NCBI GenBank assembly: GCA_947497085.1
Contig: CANMFE010000001.1
Coordinates: 496,001 to 560,000, forward strand
DNA length: 64,000 nt
Direction: 5' to 3'
DNA from: an uncultured Sphingomonadaceae bacterium
GTDB taxonomy: Bacteria; Pseudomonadota; Alphaproteobacteria; Sphingomonadales; Sphingomonadaceae
Below the pieces are notes generated by a model. It was given only the letters and a program-made list of their open reading frames with translations. It ran no database searches and had not been told where the DNA came from. The translations under genes were made by a program, and so were the position numbers. Positions 56,330-64,000 of this stretch are shown piece by piece (position 1 is the first letter of the stretch; the number at the start of each line of letters is the position of its first letter).

Positions 56330-56760
56330 CAGCCATCCTCCCCATCATCTGTCTGCCCGCGGCGCAACCTGCCCCGCATCAAGAATAATGCCAGTAACAG
56401 CAATATGACCGGCGCTGCCCAAAGCGGCCAGGTCATAGTGCTTACTGTCGGTGCATAGCTCACCCAGTCGCCATAACGCTCCACCAGCCATGCACGGATT
56501 GCTTCGGGGTCTTCGCCCGCCGCAATGCGTGTGCGCACCTGATGACGCATGTCACCCGCCATCGGCGCATCGCTGTCAGCAATCGACTGGCTCTGGCATT
56601 TCAGGCAGCGCAGCGTTTCCATGAGTGCCTTGGCTTCGGCTTCCTGCGCAGGATCATCCAGCTGCTGATAGGCATAGGGTGCAGGCGGCATGGATTGCTG
56701 CGCCGCTGCCACACCCGTCATACAGAGAAACATGACTATAATGGCAACAAGCCGCATCAC
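56329..56760 (-). CDS. ccmH: Cytochrome c maturation protein CcmH
   Basis: Apocytochrome c thioredox protein of 143 residues. Signal peptide (MRLVAIIVMFLCMTGVAAAQ), the redox CxxC motif in LRCLKCQSQSIADSDA, a helical bundle with VERYGDWVSYAP, and a C-terminal membrane helix (LWAAPVILLLLALFLM). Overlaps ccmG by four bases. With CcmG it keeps apocytochrome cysteines reduced. Confidence 0.95.
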   Translation of the reverse strand: MMRLVAIIVMFLCMTGVAAAQQSMPPAPYAYQQLDDPAQEAEAKALMETLRCLKCQSQSIADSDAPMAGDMRHQVRTRIAAGEDPEAIRAWLVERYGDWVSYAPTVSTMTWPLWAAPVILLLLALFLMRGRLRRGQTDDGEDG

Positions 56761-57284
56761 CGTGCCTCCTCCAGCTTTTCCAGCAGCATCGGCACATCGC
56801 TCGCACGGATATCGCCGATATGCTGGTATGTAATCCTGCCCTGCCCATCGACCACAAACGTCTCCGGCACCCCGGATGAGCCGATTTCAAGCTGCACCGA
56901 ACTTAGATTATCGGCTCCGATTCTTGTATAAGGATTGCCGTTACGCGCCAGAAAAGCTGCCACATCTTCCGGTTTGTCCCGGATCGCGACACCGTTTATT
57001 TCCGCGCCTGCATCAGACAGAGCCTGTAAATGCGGCGCTTCAGCAATACACGGCACGCACCAGCTGGCAAAGATATTGAGCAGCCTGGGCGTGCCAGTGT
57101 TAAAATCAGCCGTGGAAAGTGCCGGACGGTCCGCCACCGCCTGTGGCAGATCAAATGCCGGCAGCGGCTTGCCAATCATTTTCGACGTGATGGTGCGATC
57201 TGACGGAGAGATGAGTCCCCCCGCCACGACAATGAAAAACAGCGCGAACAAGCCGAATGGCAGCCATAGCTTCCAGTTTGTCAT
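56757..57284 (-). CDS. ccmG: Thiol:disulfide interchange protein CcmG (DsbE)
   Basis: Membrane-anchored thioredoxin-like reductant for cytochrome c assembly, 175 residues. N-terminal helix (LWLPFGLFALFFIVVAGGLI), redox FASWCVPCIAEAPHLQAL with CxxC, cis-Pro in SSGVPETFVVDGQGRI. Start overlaps ccmF stop (57281-57284). Located between ccmF and ccmH, its canonical place. Confidence 0.96.
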   Translation of the reverse strand: MTNWKLWLPFGLFALFFIVVAGGLISPSDRTITSKMIGKPLPAFDLPQAVADRPALSTADFNTGTPRLLNIFASWCVPCIAEAPHLQALSDAGAEINGVAIRDKPEDVAAFLARNGNPYTRIGADNLSSVQLEIGSSGVPETFVVDGQGRITYQHIGDIRASDVPMLLEKLEEAR

Positions 57285-59248
57285 GCCGCTGCCTCCCCTG
57301 CCTGTTGGTCCTGCTCATTTTCTTCGTCCTGCATGTCATGCGCGCGCCGCCTGATATCGCGCACGGTGCGACCAATCAGCGCGAGCAGCCCGCCCAGACC
57401 AATCAGCAGGCCGCCATACCAGATAAAGGTCACAAACGGCTTCCACCATAGCCGCAACTGCCAGCGGCCATCCGCATTTTCCTCACCCAGTACAACGTAA
57501 AGCTGTCCATTCCAGCGGGTCAGCAGCGCCGCTTCACTGGTCTGTGTGGGCGGGGAGGAGAAATTGCGCGACTGCGGGTTCAGTGTATCCGAGCTATCTG
57601 ACCCTGTCACTCTGGCCGTAATATTGGCTTCCAGCGCGGTCCAGTTCGGGCCTGCCACTGGTTCAATCGCATTGAAAGTGAGCGTGTAAGGCCCGACTTC
57701 ATGGCTTTCACCGGGCTGTGATGCGACCAGCACTTCCTGATTAAATGCCGATTCAGATGCCATTCCGAACAATGCCACGGCAATACCCAGATGCGCGATC
57801 ACCATACCCCAGATGTTGAGCGGCGTGCGCAGCAGATTGCGGCCCCAGAGCGGGATAATGCTGGCAATGGCAAGACCGGTAGCGAGTATCAGCCCCAATA
57901 ACGGCAATATCCCGATACGTCCGCCAAACAGAACCACAACCAATAGTGTCACCGCCGCGGCCAGCACAGGCAGCGCCATCATATTTATGAGTTTGCGGCC
58001 GCTATCACCGCGCCACCTCAGCAACGGCCCCGCCGCCATAACGACCAGCATGGGCAACGCAAACGCTGCGCCCACCGGATTGAAATAGGGCGGCCCCACC
58101 GATACTTTCGTACCCATCGCCTCGGTCAGCAGCGGATAGAGTGTCCCGATCAGCACAATGCCCAGTATCGCGGTCAGCAGCACATTGTTGAGCACCAGCG
58201 CGCCTTCACGGCTGAAGAAACTGAAGCGCGTGCCTTCGCGTATCGTTGCCGCGCGGATGGCGAATAATGCCAGCGCGCCGCCAATATAGATGGCCAGCAG
58301 CGCGAGGATGAAACTGCCGCGCTCCGGGTCCACGGCAAAGGCGTGTACACTGGTCAAAATGCCCGAGCGCACCAGGAACGTGCCAACCATCGACATGGAA
58401 AAGGCGACGACGGCCAGCATGATTGTCCATGTTCTAAGCGCACCACGCGTCGCCAGCACACTCACCGAGTGCAGCAAGGCAGTCGCCGCCAGCCACGGCA
58501 TGAGCGACGCATTTTCGACCGGGTCCCAGAACCACCAGCCACCCCAGCCCAGTTCGTAATAGGCCCAGTAACTGCCCGCCGTAATACCGAGCGTCAGGAA
58601 TATCCACGCGCCCAGCACCCATGGCCGCATCGCACGGGCGAAAACCGGCCCGACATTGCGGGTGATAAGCGCGCCCACGGCAAAGGAAAACGCCACCGAC
58701 AACCCGACATAACCAATGTAAAGCGTGGGCGGATGAAAAGCGAGCCCAGGGTCCTGCAGGAGCGGGTTGAGTCCTTGCCCTTCGGGTACCGGAGATGGCA
58801 GCCGTTCGAACGGGTTCGAGGAAAAAAGCAGGAAAGCGTAGAAACCAATACTGACAAAGGCCTGCGCCGCGAGCGTGGCAATCATCGTATCGCTGCGCAG
58901 CCGTTTTTCGAGCAGCGCGATACAGCTGCCTGACAGACCCATGATGGTGACCCAGAGCAACATCGAGCCTTCGTGATTGCCCCATGTACCGGCAAATTTA
59001 TACAGGAACGGCTTTGCGCTGTGACTGTTCATAGCCACCAGCTTGACCGACAGGTCAGTGCGCAGGAACAGCCAGATCAGCATCACGAACGCAATCGCGA
59101 CCAATATGCCTTGCATGATCGCCACGGGCCGGATGATCGAGGCAAGCTGTTCCCCCCTGCCCGCCAGCGAAAAACCGCCCGCGAGCAATTGCAACAGCGA
59201 CAAGGCCGCTGCCAGCCAGAGGCATGCAAGGCCGGCTTCCGCTATCAC
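57281..59248 (-). CDS. ccmF: Heme lyase CcmF
   Basis: Polytopic membrane heme lyase of 655 residues that, with CcmH, ligates heme from CcmE to apocytochromes. The WWD domain reads SYWAYYELGWGGWWFWDPVENASLMPW near residue 230. Flanking His ligands and about 15 transmembrane helices are visible, with a C-terminal soluble tail ending in a charged stretch. Overlaps ccmE and ccmG by four bases each, giving a tight operon. Confidence 0.97.
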   Translation of the reverse strand: MIAEAGLACLWLAAALSLLQLLAGGFSLAGRGEQLASIIRPVAIMQGILVAIAFVMLIWLFLRTDLSVKLVAMNSHSAKPFLYKFAGTWGNHEGSMLLWVTIMGLSGSCIALLEKRLRSDTMIATLAAQAFVSIGFYAFLLFSSNPFERLPSPVPEGQGLNPLLQDPGLAFHPPTLYIGYVGLSVAFSFAVGALITRNVGPVFARAMRPWVLGAWIFLTLGITAGSYWAYYELGWGGWWFWDPVENASLMPWLAATALLHSVSVLATRGALRTWTIMLAVVAFSMSMVGTFLVRSGILTSVHAFAVDPERGSFILALLAIYIGGALALFAIRAATIREGTRFSFFSREGALVLNNVLLTAILGIVLIGTLYPLLTEAMGTKVSVGPPYFNPVGAAFALPMLVVMAAGPLLRWRGDSGRKLINMMALPVLAAAVTLLVVVLFGGRIGILPLLGLILATGLAIASIIPLWGRNLLRTPLNIWGMVIAHLGIAVALFGMASESAFNQEVLVASQPGESHEVGPYTLTFNAIEPVAGPNWTALEANITARVTGSDSSDTLNPQSRNFSSPPTQTSEAALLTRWNGQLYVVLGEENADGRWQLRLWWKPFVTFIWYGGLLIGLGGLLALIGRTVRDIRRRAHDMQDEENEQDQQAGEAAA

Positions 59249-59703
59249 TGCGTCACCGTCGTTTCCGCTTGCTGCTTGATCTCATCAAGGTTCATGTCCT
59301 CCAGCTCGCGCGGCATATAGTTTTCATCATGTTTGGCAAGCAGGTTGTCGGCAACAAATGTGCCGCCTGCATCCATCCGGCCTTCCGCCACCACGCCCGA
59401 TCCTTCGACAAACAGGTCCGGGGTAATGCCGCGATACGTGACCGGTACGCTGGCCTTGCCATCCTCGACGATAAAGTTGACGGTTACACCGTCTGCCGCC
59501 TGTGCAATCGACCCGCGCCGCACCATGCCGCCCAGCCGGATGGCACGGCCCGCCTCGACGCCCTTGGCCTCAATATCCGACGGCGCATAAAAATAGGACG
59601 CCTGGTCGCGCAGGGCATAGGCCGCCAACAAGGCCGCACCGATCAGTGCCGCAAGGGCGAGTAATATGAGCGTGAGCCGCTGGTGTTTCGCTTTTACCGC
59701 CAC
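59245..59703 (-). CDS. ccmE: Heme chaperone CcmE
   Basis: Periplasmic heme chaperone with a membrane anchor, 152 residues from GTG 59703 (MAVKAKHQRL), chosen because AGGAAG lies close upstream; a longer frame runs to 59766. An N-terminal helix (LTLILLALAALIGAALLAAYAL) precedes the OB-fold. The heme-binding His is in LLAKHDENYMP, with the Tyr five residues on. GMVRRGSIAQ and RGITPDLFVEGSGVV are typical. Confidence 0.96.
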   Translation of the reverse strand: MAVKAKHQRLTLILLALAALIGAALLAAYALRDQASYFYAPSDIEAKGVEAGRAIRLGGMVRRGSIAQAADGVTVNFIVEDGKASVPVTYRGITPDLFVEGSGVVAEGRMDAGGTFVADNLLAKHDENYMPRELEDMNLDEIKQQAETTVTQ

Positions 59704-59713
59704 TTGTTTCTTC

Positions 59714-59842
59714 CTATTTGCGTTTAATGTCTTCGAGCCGTTTTTCGGTCCGGCGAAGGCTCGCATAACACCAACCGATCAACGCCAATGTGCCCAGAAT
59801 GGCTATAGCATAGACCGTCATTACGTAATCCCACTGGTTCAT
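59714..59842 (-). CDS. ccmD: Heme exporter protein CcmD
   Basis: A 42-residue protein: MNQWDYVMTVYAIAILGTL..., one transmembrane helix, then a basic Arg/Lys-rich tail (SLRRTEKRLEDIKRK). CcmD joins CcmABC and releases holo-CcmE. It overlaps ccmC by four bases and ends ten bases before ccmE, exactly the expected slot. I translated it directly; it is too short for ordinary gene lists. Confidence 0.92.
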   Translation of the reverse strand: MNQWDYVMTVYAIAILGTLALIGWCYASLRRTEKRLEDIKRK

Positions 59843-60582
59843 GATGCGGATGCCCCCATGGCTTTACGGCGCAGCCGCCCCTCGATCCGAATTTCGGCCA
59901 GCATGCTGCGCATGCGCATCAGCACGAGCGCGCCGAAAATCAGGCTGAAACCCAGCACGGCAATCGCCATCGGCCACAGGAACACCGGATCAATCGACGA
60001 TTGCCCCATGGTGATACTGGGCGGCTGGTGCTGGCTGTTCCACCACACCACGGACCGGTTGATGATCGGGATATTGACCGCGCCCACTATGCCGAAAATG
60101 GCGGCAATGCGCGACATTCCGCTGCGCCCGGCCATGGCTTCAGACTGGCTCTCACGCGCCAGCGCCATATAGGCAAGGTAAAGGAAAAACAGCACCAGCA
60201 TCGATGTCAGGCGCCCATCCCACACCCACCATGCCCCCCATGTCGGTTTGGCCCAGATCGAGCCGGTAATAAGGCACAAAGCCGCAAAAAATGCACCAGG
60301 AAGCGCCGATGCGCGCGCCGCAATGGCCGCCAGCGGGTGCCGCCAGACAAGCTCGACTATCGAGGCAATGGCGATGCTGGTCCAGCCAGCCATGCCCAAC
60401 CAGGCAGCAGGCACATGCACATATAAGATGCGCACCGTTTCCCCCATCAACCGGTCAGCGGGCGTCGTGAACAGCCCCATATAAAATGATACCGCTACCA
60501 ATGCGACGCCCAGCCACAACAATATCGGCGTAAGCGGGCGGGCTATAGAAAGAAAGCGCGTCGGATTGGCAAAGCCATGCAT
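59839..60582 (-). CDS. ccmC: Heme exporter protein CcmC
   Basis: Inner-membrane heme-handling permease of 247 residues with six helices. WWD motif GAWWVWDGRLTSM near residue 122, His ligands in HVPAAWLG and HQPPS, N-terminal LSIARPLTPILLW. It overlaps ccmD by four bases. It opens the cluster; ccmA and ccmB are not in this window. Confidence 0.96.
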   Translation of the reverse strand: MHGFANPTRFLSIARPLTPILLWLGVALVAVSFYMGLFTTPADRLMGETVRILYVHVPAAWLGMAGWTSIAIASIVELVWRHPLAAIAARASALPGAFFAALCLITGSIWAKPTWGAWWVWDGRLTSMLVLFFLYLAYMALARESQSEAMAGRSGMSRIAAIFGIVGAVNIPIINRSVVWWNSQHQPPSITMGQSSIDPVFLWPMAIAVLGFSLIFGALVLMRMRSMLAEIRIEGRLRRKAMGASAS

Positions 60583-60699
60583 CGAATATCATACCGTCAT
60601 GTAGGGTCTGGAACCGTTATGGGCGACCTTCACAATTATGCGTTCCTGTTGCCATGGCGCAGGTCACACGGCAAGGATTTTCGCAAGTCTTTACGGGCT

Positions 60700-61767
60700 T
60701 CAGCCGCGCCCGATCAGTTGTTGTGCCATCCGGTCGGCAACTATTGCGGAAGAAACACCCTCATCATCGCTTTTCTGCCAGATTTCCATCAGGCGTTCGG
60801 GAATCTGCTTGAGCCGTTTACGCACTTCATTGACGTCGCAGAAACTGCCATCGCGTTCGGCCAGATATTCGAGCGCAACACTGATAATACCACCGGCATT
60901 GATGACATAATCAGGCGCGTATAATATGCCCCGTTCGTATAGCATTTCGGCATGACCCGGCTTTGCGAGCTGATTATTGGCACCGCCCGCGACAATCCCT
61001 GTTTCCAGCCGGGCAATCCCCTCATCATCCAGGATCGCGCCCAGTGCGTTCGGGCTAAAGACATCTGCCTCCACGCCCATAATCTGCTCGGCAGCCACCG
61101 CCTTGCCGCCCAGCTCATCAGCAAGCTGCACCGCGCGGTCATGGTTCACGTCGGCCAGTGTCAACACCGCGCCATCCTTGGCCAGCAGGCGCGCAAGACC
61201 GCCGCCGACACTGCCCACGCCCTGCACCGCCACACGGACACCGTCCAGCCTGTCAGTCTTGAGCTTGTGCTGCACCGCCGCTTTCAGGCCCAGGTAAATA
61301 CCCATGGCGGTAAACGGCCCCGGATCACCGCCGGCAGAACCCTCTTTTTCCACGGGAAGCCCCGACACATATTTGGTGCGTTTCGATATGGCGACCATGT
61401 CAGCATCGCTCATGCCGACATCTTCTGCCGTCACATAGCGGCCGCCCAGGCTTTCAATCGCATCGCCAAACGCGGCCAGCATGTCTGGGGTTTTGCGGTA
61501 ATCCTTATCGGCCAGAACCACAGCCTTACCGCCACCCATAGGCAGTCCCGCCATGGCATTTTTATAACTCATGCCGCGCGAAAGGCGTAGCGCATCGGTC
61601 ACCGCTGTTTGCCGGTCGGCATAATGCCAGAAGCGCGTGCCACCCGCCGCAGGGCCGAGATGCGTCGAATGCATGGCAATAATCGCGGACAGCCCCGATG
61701 CACGGTCGTGCACGAAATGCACAGCTTCATGTTCATCGAAATCGGGCAAGTCCCACATTGACGTCAC
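60700..61767 (-). CDS. Glu/Leu/Phe/Val dehydrogenase family protein
   Basis: NAD-dependent amino acid dehydrogenase of 355 residues, closest in outline to leucine dehydrogenase. The catalytic lysine is in AGLPMGGGKAVVLADKDYRK; the earlier motif GTRFWHYADRQTAVTDALRLSRGMSYK contains the substrate-binding pattern. The Rossmann domain has VAVQGVGSVGGGLARLL. Substrate could be leucine, valine or phenylalanine; the choice needs active-site modelling. Start at 61767 with MTSMWDLPDF; ATG 61758 is an alternative. It stands between the ccm cluster and tRNA-His. Confidence 0.88.
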   Translation of the reverse strand: MTSMWDLPDFDEHEAVHFVHDRASGLSAIIAMHSTHLGPAAGGTRFWHYADRQTAVTDALRLSRGMSYKNAMAGLPMGGGKAVVLADKDYRKTPDMLAAFGDAIESLGGRYVTAEDVGMSDADMVAISKRTKYVSGLPVEKEGSAGGDPGPFTAMGIYLGLKAAVQHKLKTDRLDGVRVAVQGVGSVGGGLARLLAKDGAVLTLADVNHDRAVQLADELGGKAVAAEQIMGVEADVFSPNALGAILDDEGIARLETGIVAGGANNQLAKPGHAEMLYERGILYAPDYVINAGGIISVALEYLAERDGSFCDVNEVRKRLKQIPERLMEIWQKSDDEGVSSAIVADRMAQQLIGRG

Positions 61768-61815
61768 GCCGCAAACTCCCTTTGGCAGAGGAAATGGGCG
61801 TATCCGTCTTTAGAA

Positions 61816-61893
61816 TGGGGCGATCGAGGGGTCTCGAACCCCCGACCTCCGGTACCACAAACCGGCGCTCTAACCAACTGAGCTACGATCGCC
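61816..61893 (-). tRNA. tRNA-His (GTG)
   Basis: Acceptor GCGATCG with its partner CGATCGC, an extra genomically encoded G-1 facing C73 as required for histidine tRNA, anticodon stem CCGGT/ACCGG with loop TTGTGGT (anticodon GTG), T-arm GTTCGAGAC, and encoded CCA (61816-61818). Confidence 0.97.
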
Positions 61894-62092
61894 ACACTAA
61901 GTGCACACCCATGAGCGCGCTCTTTAGGGTTGGAAAGGCCAAAGCGTCAAGCAGCGATTGGCCAAGACAATCATCTTGCACAATGTTTTTTCTGAAGAAA
62001 GAAAAATCGTCTGGCAGGGCATATTTTGTAATATTATAAAGGATGCGCAAAATCGTTTGGCTGAAAATATGCGTAGGTAACATCGAATCTTC

Positions 62093-63091
62093 CTACAGAT
62101 CCTCACCCCATTGCCGGTGCACCAGCCGCGCCGGGGTCAGGCTGGCGTCGATAAGCGCACGTTCGATAAGCTCGGCTTCACCCAGTTCTATTGTCATGTC
62201 GAGCATGAACCAGCGGGTGCGTACCTGTACCTGGCTCTGTACCGGGCGCGGAAGATTTTCGGGATTGGAGACTGCCGCCTGCCAAAATTGCCTTACGCCC
62301 GCAAAGCCGCCTGCGGGGCGCGCCGCCAGCACGCGCTGTGCACGCTCGGGTGGCAGGTAGCTGGGAGCCATCATGGTGAGCAGAACTGCCTGATCACCGC
62401 CCAATGTGTTGATATTGATGGGTGAAAGCTCGGCCATGGGCAATGCGCATATCCATCCGCGCAAGGCCGCATAAATATCCGCCGTAACCCCTTTGACAGC
62501 ACGCAATTCGGTGGGATCGGCAATCAACCGGTCGGCGGTAAGATAGGGCGTATCAAGCTGCAGGTAATAACCATCCTCTGCCCCGCCGCGCTCCAGATTC
62601 TGGTCGCTGTCAATCCAGTCGGTCAGGCTCGCGGCTACAATATCCGCCTCATTGGCCGGAATTTTGAGCGCGTACATCAGCGATTTGAACTGCTGCACAC
62701 CCACGCCATTGACGCGGTAATTGCCCTTTGCACCGCTCACCACCGAATTAAGATTGAAACAATTGCCGCCATCACGCACACGCCCGCGCGCCAGCCCGCT
62801 TTCAAACGGCAGGGTGAATTCCCGGCCAACCCAGCCGCTCTGATTGGTGGTACGCGCCGGATCCGCATCGACCAGGCGCTTGATCTGCGCAATAGCGAGG
62901 TTTTCCGCCGCCACCGAATACAGCCGCGCCTGCGAGAGCGACTGTCCATTGGCGGCCAGCCGCGTGGCAATACTTACCCGGTCGAGCATGATTGCGGCGA
63001 TAATCGAAATCACGGCGACCAGCAGCAACACCGTCAGCAAGGCCGCGCCGCGTTCACCATCTGCAAAACGTATGTTCTTCAGGTCACTCAC
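62093..63091 (-). CDS. gspK: Type II secretion minor pseudopilin GspK
   Basis: Tip minor pseudopilin (332 residues) of the type II secretion pseudopilus. It lacks the usual E5; the prepilin-like N-terminus is GERGAALLTVLLLVAVISIIAAIML, followed by the large GspK domain with NTLGGDQAVLLTMM-type segment and a C-terminal region. It overlaps gspJ by four bases. Order I-J-K matches gsp operons, whose remaining genes would lie off the right edge. Confidence 0.93.
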   Translation of the reverse strand: MSDLKNIRFADGERGAALLTVLLLVAVISIIAAIMLDRVSIATRLAANGQSLSQARLYSVAAENLAIAQIKRLVDADPARTTNQSGWVGREFTLPFESGLARGRVRDGGNCFNLNSVVSGAKGNYRVNGVGVQQFKSLMYALKIPANEADIVAASLTDWIDSDQNLERGGAEDGYYLQLDTPYLTADRLIADPTELRAVKGVTADIYAALRGWICALPMAELSPININTLGGDQAVLLTMMAPSYLPPERAQRVLAARPAGGFAGVRQFWQAAVSNPENLPRPVQSQVQVRTRWFMLDMTIELGEAELIERALIDASLTPARLVHRQWGEDL

Positions 63092-63705
63092 TGATAATTT
63101 GCCCCGACCAGCACCACCAGGCGGATAGGCGCGGCAGCCTGGCCATCGCGCACTGATTCGACCAGCATTTCCACTGCTACGGGTAGTGATTCGGGCAGCT
63201 CCGGTTCCCAGTCATCGCTCCACACGCCGCGCGAATCACGAAAACGGAGCTTCACTCTTGTCACGCCGGACATAAGCAGGCTGCCCTCGCCTGCACTACT
63301 TCCATCCAGCATCGCATGGGTGCGCCGTTCCAGCCTGTCCCCCGTCAGATGATATTCCACCAGTTGCAGCGATGAACGCGGCGTTCCTTCAAAATTGGTC
63401 CAGCCGCCACGTGTCACCCGCATCAACAGGCCCGGTTCCTCTGCATCGCGTATCTCAAATGCACCGCGCCTGACATCGCGGATGGTGCGTGATGTGCGTG
63501 GTACAGCCTGGGCAAGGTCGGCATTCAGCACAGCGGTAAAACGGCGCATATCGGCAATTTCCTCCAACCGCTCTCGCGAAGCGTTTTCGGCATCCACGCT
63601 GAATCGCAACAGCATAACTGCACCCGATGCGATCAGGCCGAACACGAACAGCGCCACCATCATTTCGACAAGGGTAAAGCCCGACTGGGATGATTGCCGT
63701 ACCAT
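63088..63705 (-). CDS. gspJ: Type II secretion minor pseudopilin GspJ
   Basis: Minor pseudopilin of 205 residues. The prepilin peptidase site is SQSGFTLVEMMVALFVFGLI (cleavage after G, E5 present). Conserved DLAQAVPRTSRTIRD-type core and the LVVLVGANYQ ending. It overlaps gspI by one base and gspK by four. Forms the pseudopilus tip complex with GspI and GspK. Confidence 0.94.
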   Translation of the reverse strand: MVRQSSQSGFTLVEMMVALFVFGLIASGAVMLLRFSVDAENASRERLEEIADMRRFTAVLNADLAQAVPRTSRTIRDVRRGAFEIRDAEEPGLLMRVTRGGWTNFEGTPRSSLQLVEYHLTGDRLERRTHAMLDGSSAGEGSLLMSGVTRVKLRFRDSRGVWSDDWEPELPESLPVAVEMLVESVRDGQAAAPIRLVVLVGANYQ

Positions 63706-64000
63706 CAGCGCGGCCGCACCACATCCAGCGTCACTGCCGAGCCTCTGCCTTCAGAGACCGCAATATCGACGCGCACCAGCGTATCATTGTCCCCAATCAG
63801 CTCCGCCCGCCGCACCCAATTAAATTCTCGCCCGAAATTCGTGACTGTTCCGCTTGCCTCCCCCAACGAAGGTGCGCGCGGGTCAGTCAGGATTTCAGCG
63901 GCCAGATTCTGTGCCACAACCTGCCGCTCAAACCGCTGATCCAGATCAGCTGTCTGCGACAGGCTGGCACTGGTCATACGCAGCAAAGTGAGCGCGGCCA
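63705..64000 (-). CDS. gspI: Type II secretion minor pseudopilin GspI, 5' end cut off
   Basis: The frame runs to the window edge, so about the first 20-25 residues (with the prepilin cleavage site and Glu5) are missing. Visible is the end of the N-terminal helix (AALTLLRM), then the NLAAEILTDPRAPSLGEASGTVTNFGREFNWVRRAEL core of GspI. A TTG codon at 63986 in the frame is not the real start. One base overlaps gspJ. Confidence 0.85.
   Translation of the reverse strand, partial: AALTLLRMTSASLSQTADLDQRFERQVVAQNLAAEILTDPRAPSLGEASGTVTNFGREFNWVRRAELIGDNDTLVRVDIAVSEGRGSAVTLDVVRPR

Overview
The window looks like a chromosomal segment of an alphaproteobacterium, most likely of the order Sphingomonadales. 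The evidence is moderate GC content, two large TonB-dependent receptors, a chpT/cpdR-type cell-cycle phosphorelay, an rpoH that starts with MAKS, a CcmC-D-E-F-G-H-I cytochrome c cluster, gatCAB, and palindromic intergenic repeats of the kind common in sphingomonads. No phage, insertion sequence, CRISPR array or plasmid backbone was seen, so this is a core-genome region with a few accessory genes. The order-level assignment is inference from gene content and remembered homologues, not from a search.

Layout. 1-8.0 kb: partial purT, a His/Glu-rich zinc-type TonB receptor behind a Zur-like palindrome, an RhlE-type helicase, an FAD-linked oxidase and a SapC protein. 8.0-11.9 kb: a Fur-box-controlled gene of unknown function divergent from a candidate three-hairpin small RNA, N-formylglutamate amidohydrolase, a CpdR-like receiver, tRNA-Val and rnpB directly abutting an amidase gene. 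11.9-18.5 kb: chemotaxis operon cheA-cheW-cheY-cheB-cheR, with chpT upstream and a CtrA-type site between. 18.5-24.7 kb: rluD, rpoH, mtgA (its start codon lies inside a perfect hairpin) and an Oar-like TonB receptor. 25.1-29.1 kb: clpX, clpP and tig (protein quality control; trigger factor carries a histone H1-like Lys/Ala/Pro tail), then tRNA-Leu. 29.3-30.9 kb: two overlapping secreted proteins of unknown function.

31-38.3 kb: gatCAB; a DUF3089 hydrolase, ruvX, pyrB and a dihydroorotase-like protein that has lost its HxH metal motif. 38.3-43.2 kb: a SPOR/TPR lipoprotein, a possible ribbon-helix-helix protein, a ParA-type ATPase and a Sel1/SPOR protein, probably an envelope or positioning module. 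43.2-45.0 kb: serB and miaA, with head-to-head overlapping starts. 45.1-52.0 kb: branched-chain amino acid synthesis, ilvB-ilvH-ilvC with repeats inserted between the genes, an I78 inhibitor lipoprotein, a YHS protein, and leuA preceded by a Leu-rich leader peptide and mutually exclusive hairpins (transcription attenuation).

52.3-64 kb: nitronate monooxygenase, Kup potassium transporter, the cytochrome c maturation operon ccmC-D-E-F-G-H-I (including a 42-residue ccmD), an amino acid dehydrogenase, tRNA-His, and the end of a type II secretion operon (gspI-J-K) that runs off the right edge.

The most noteworthy items are regulatory: the leuA attenuator, the Fur-box/small-RNA locus, the Zur-like site, the mtgA start-codon hairpin, and CtrA-type sites near cheA and cpdR. 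No wholly new multi-gene defence or mobile system was found.
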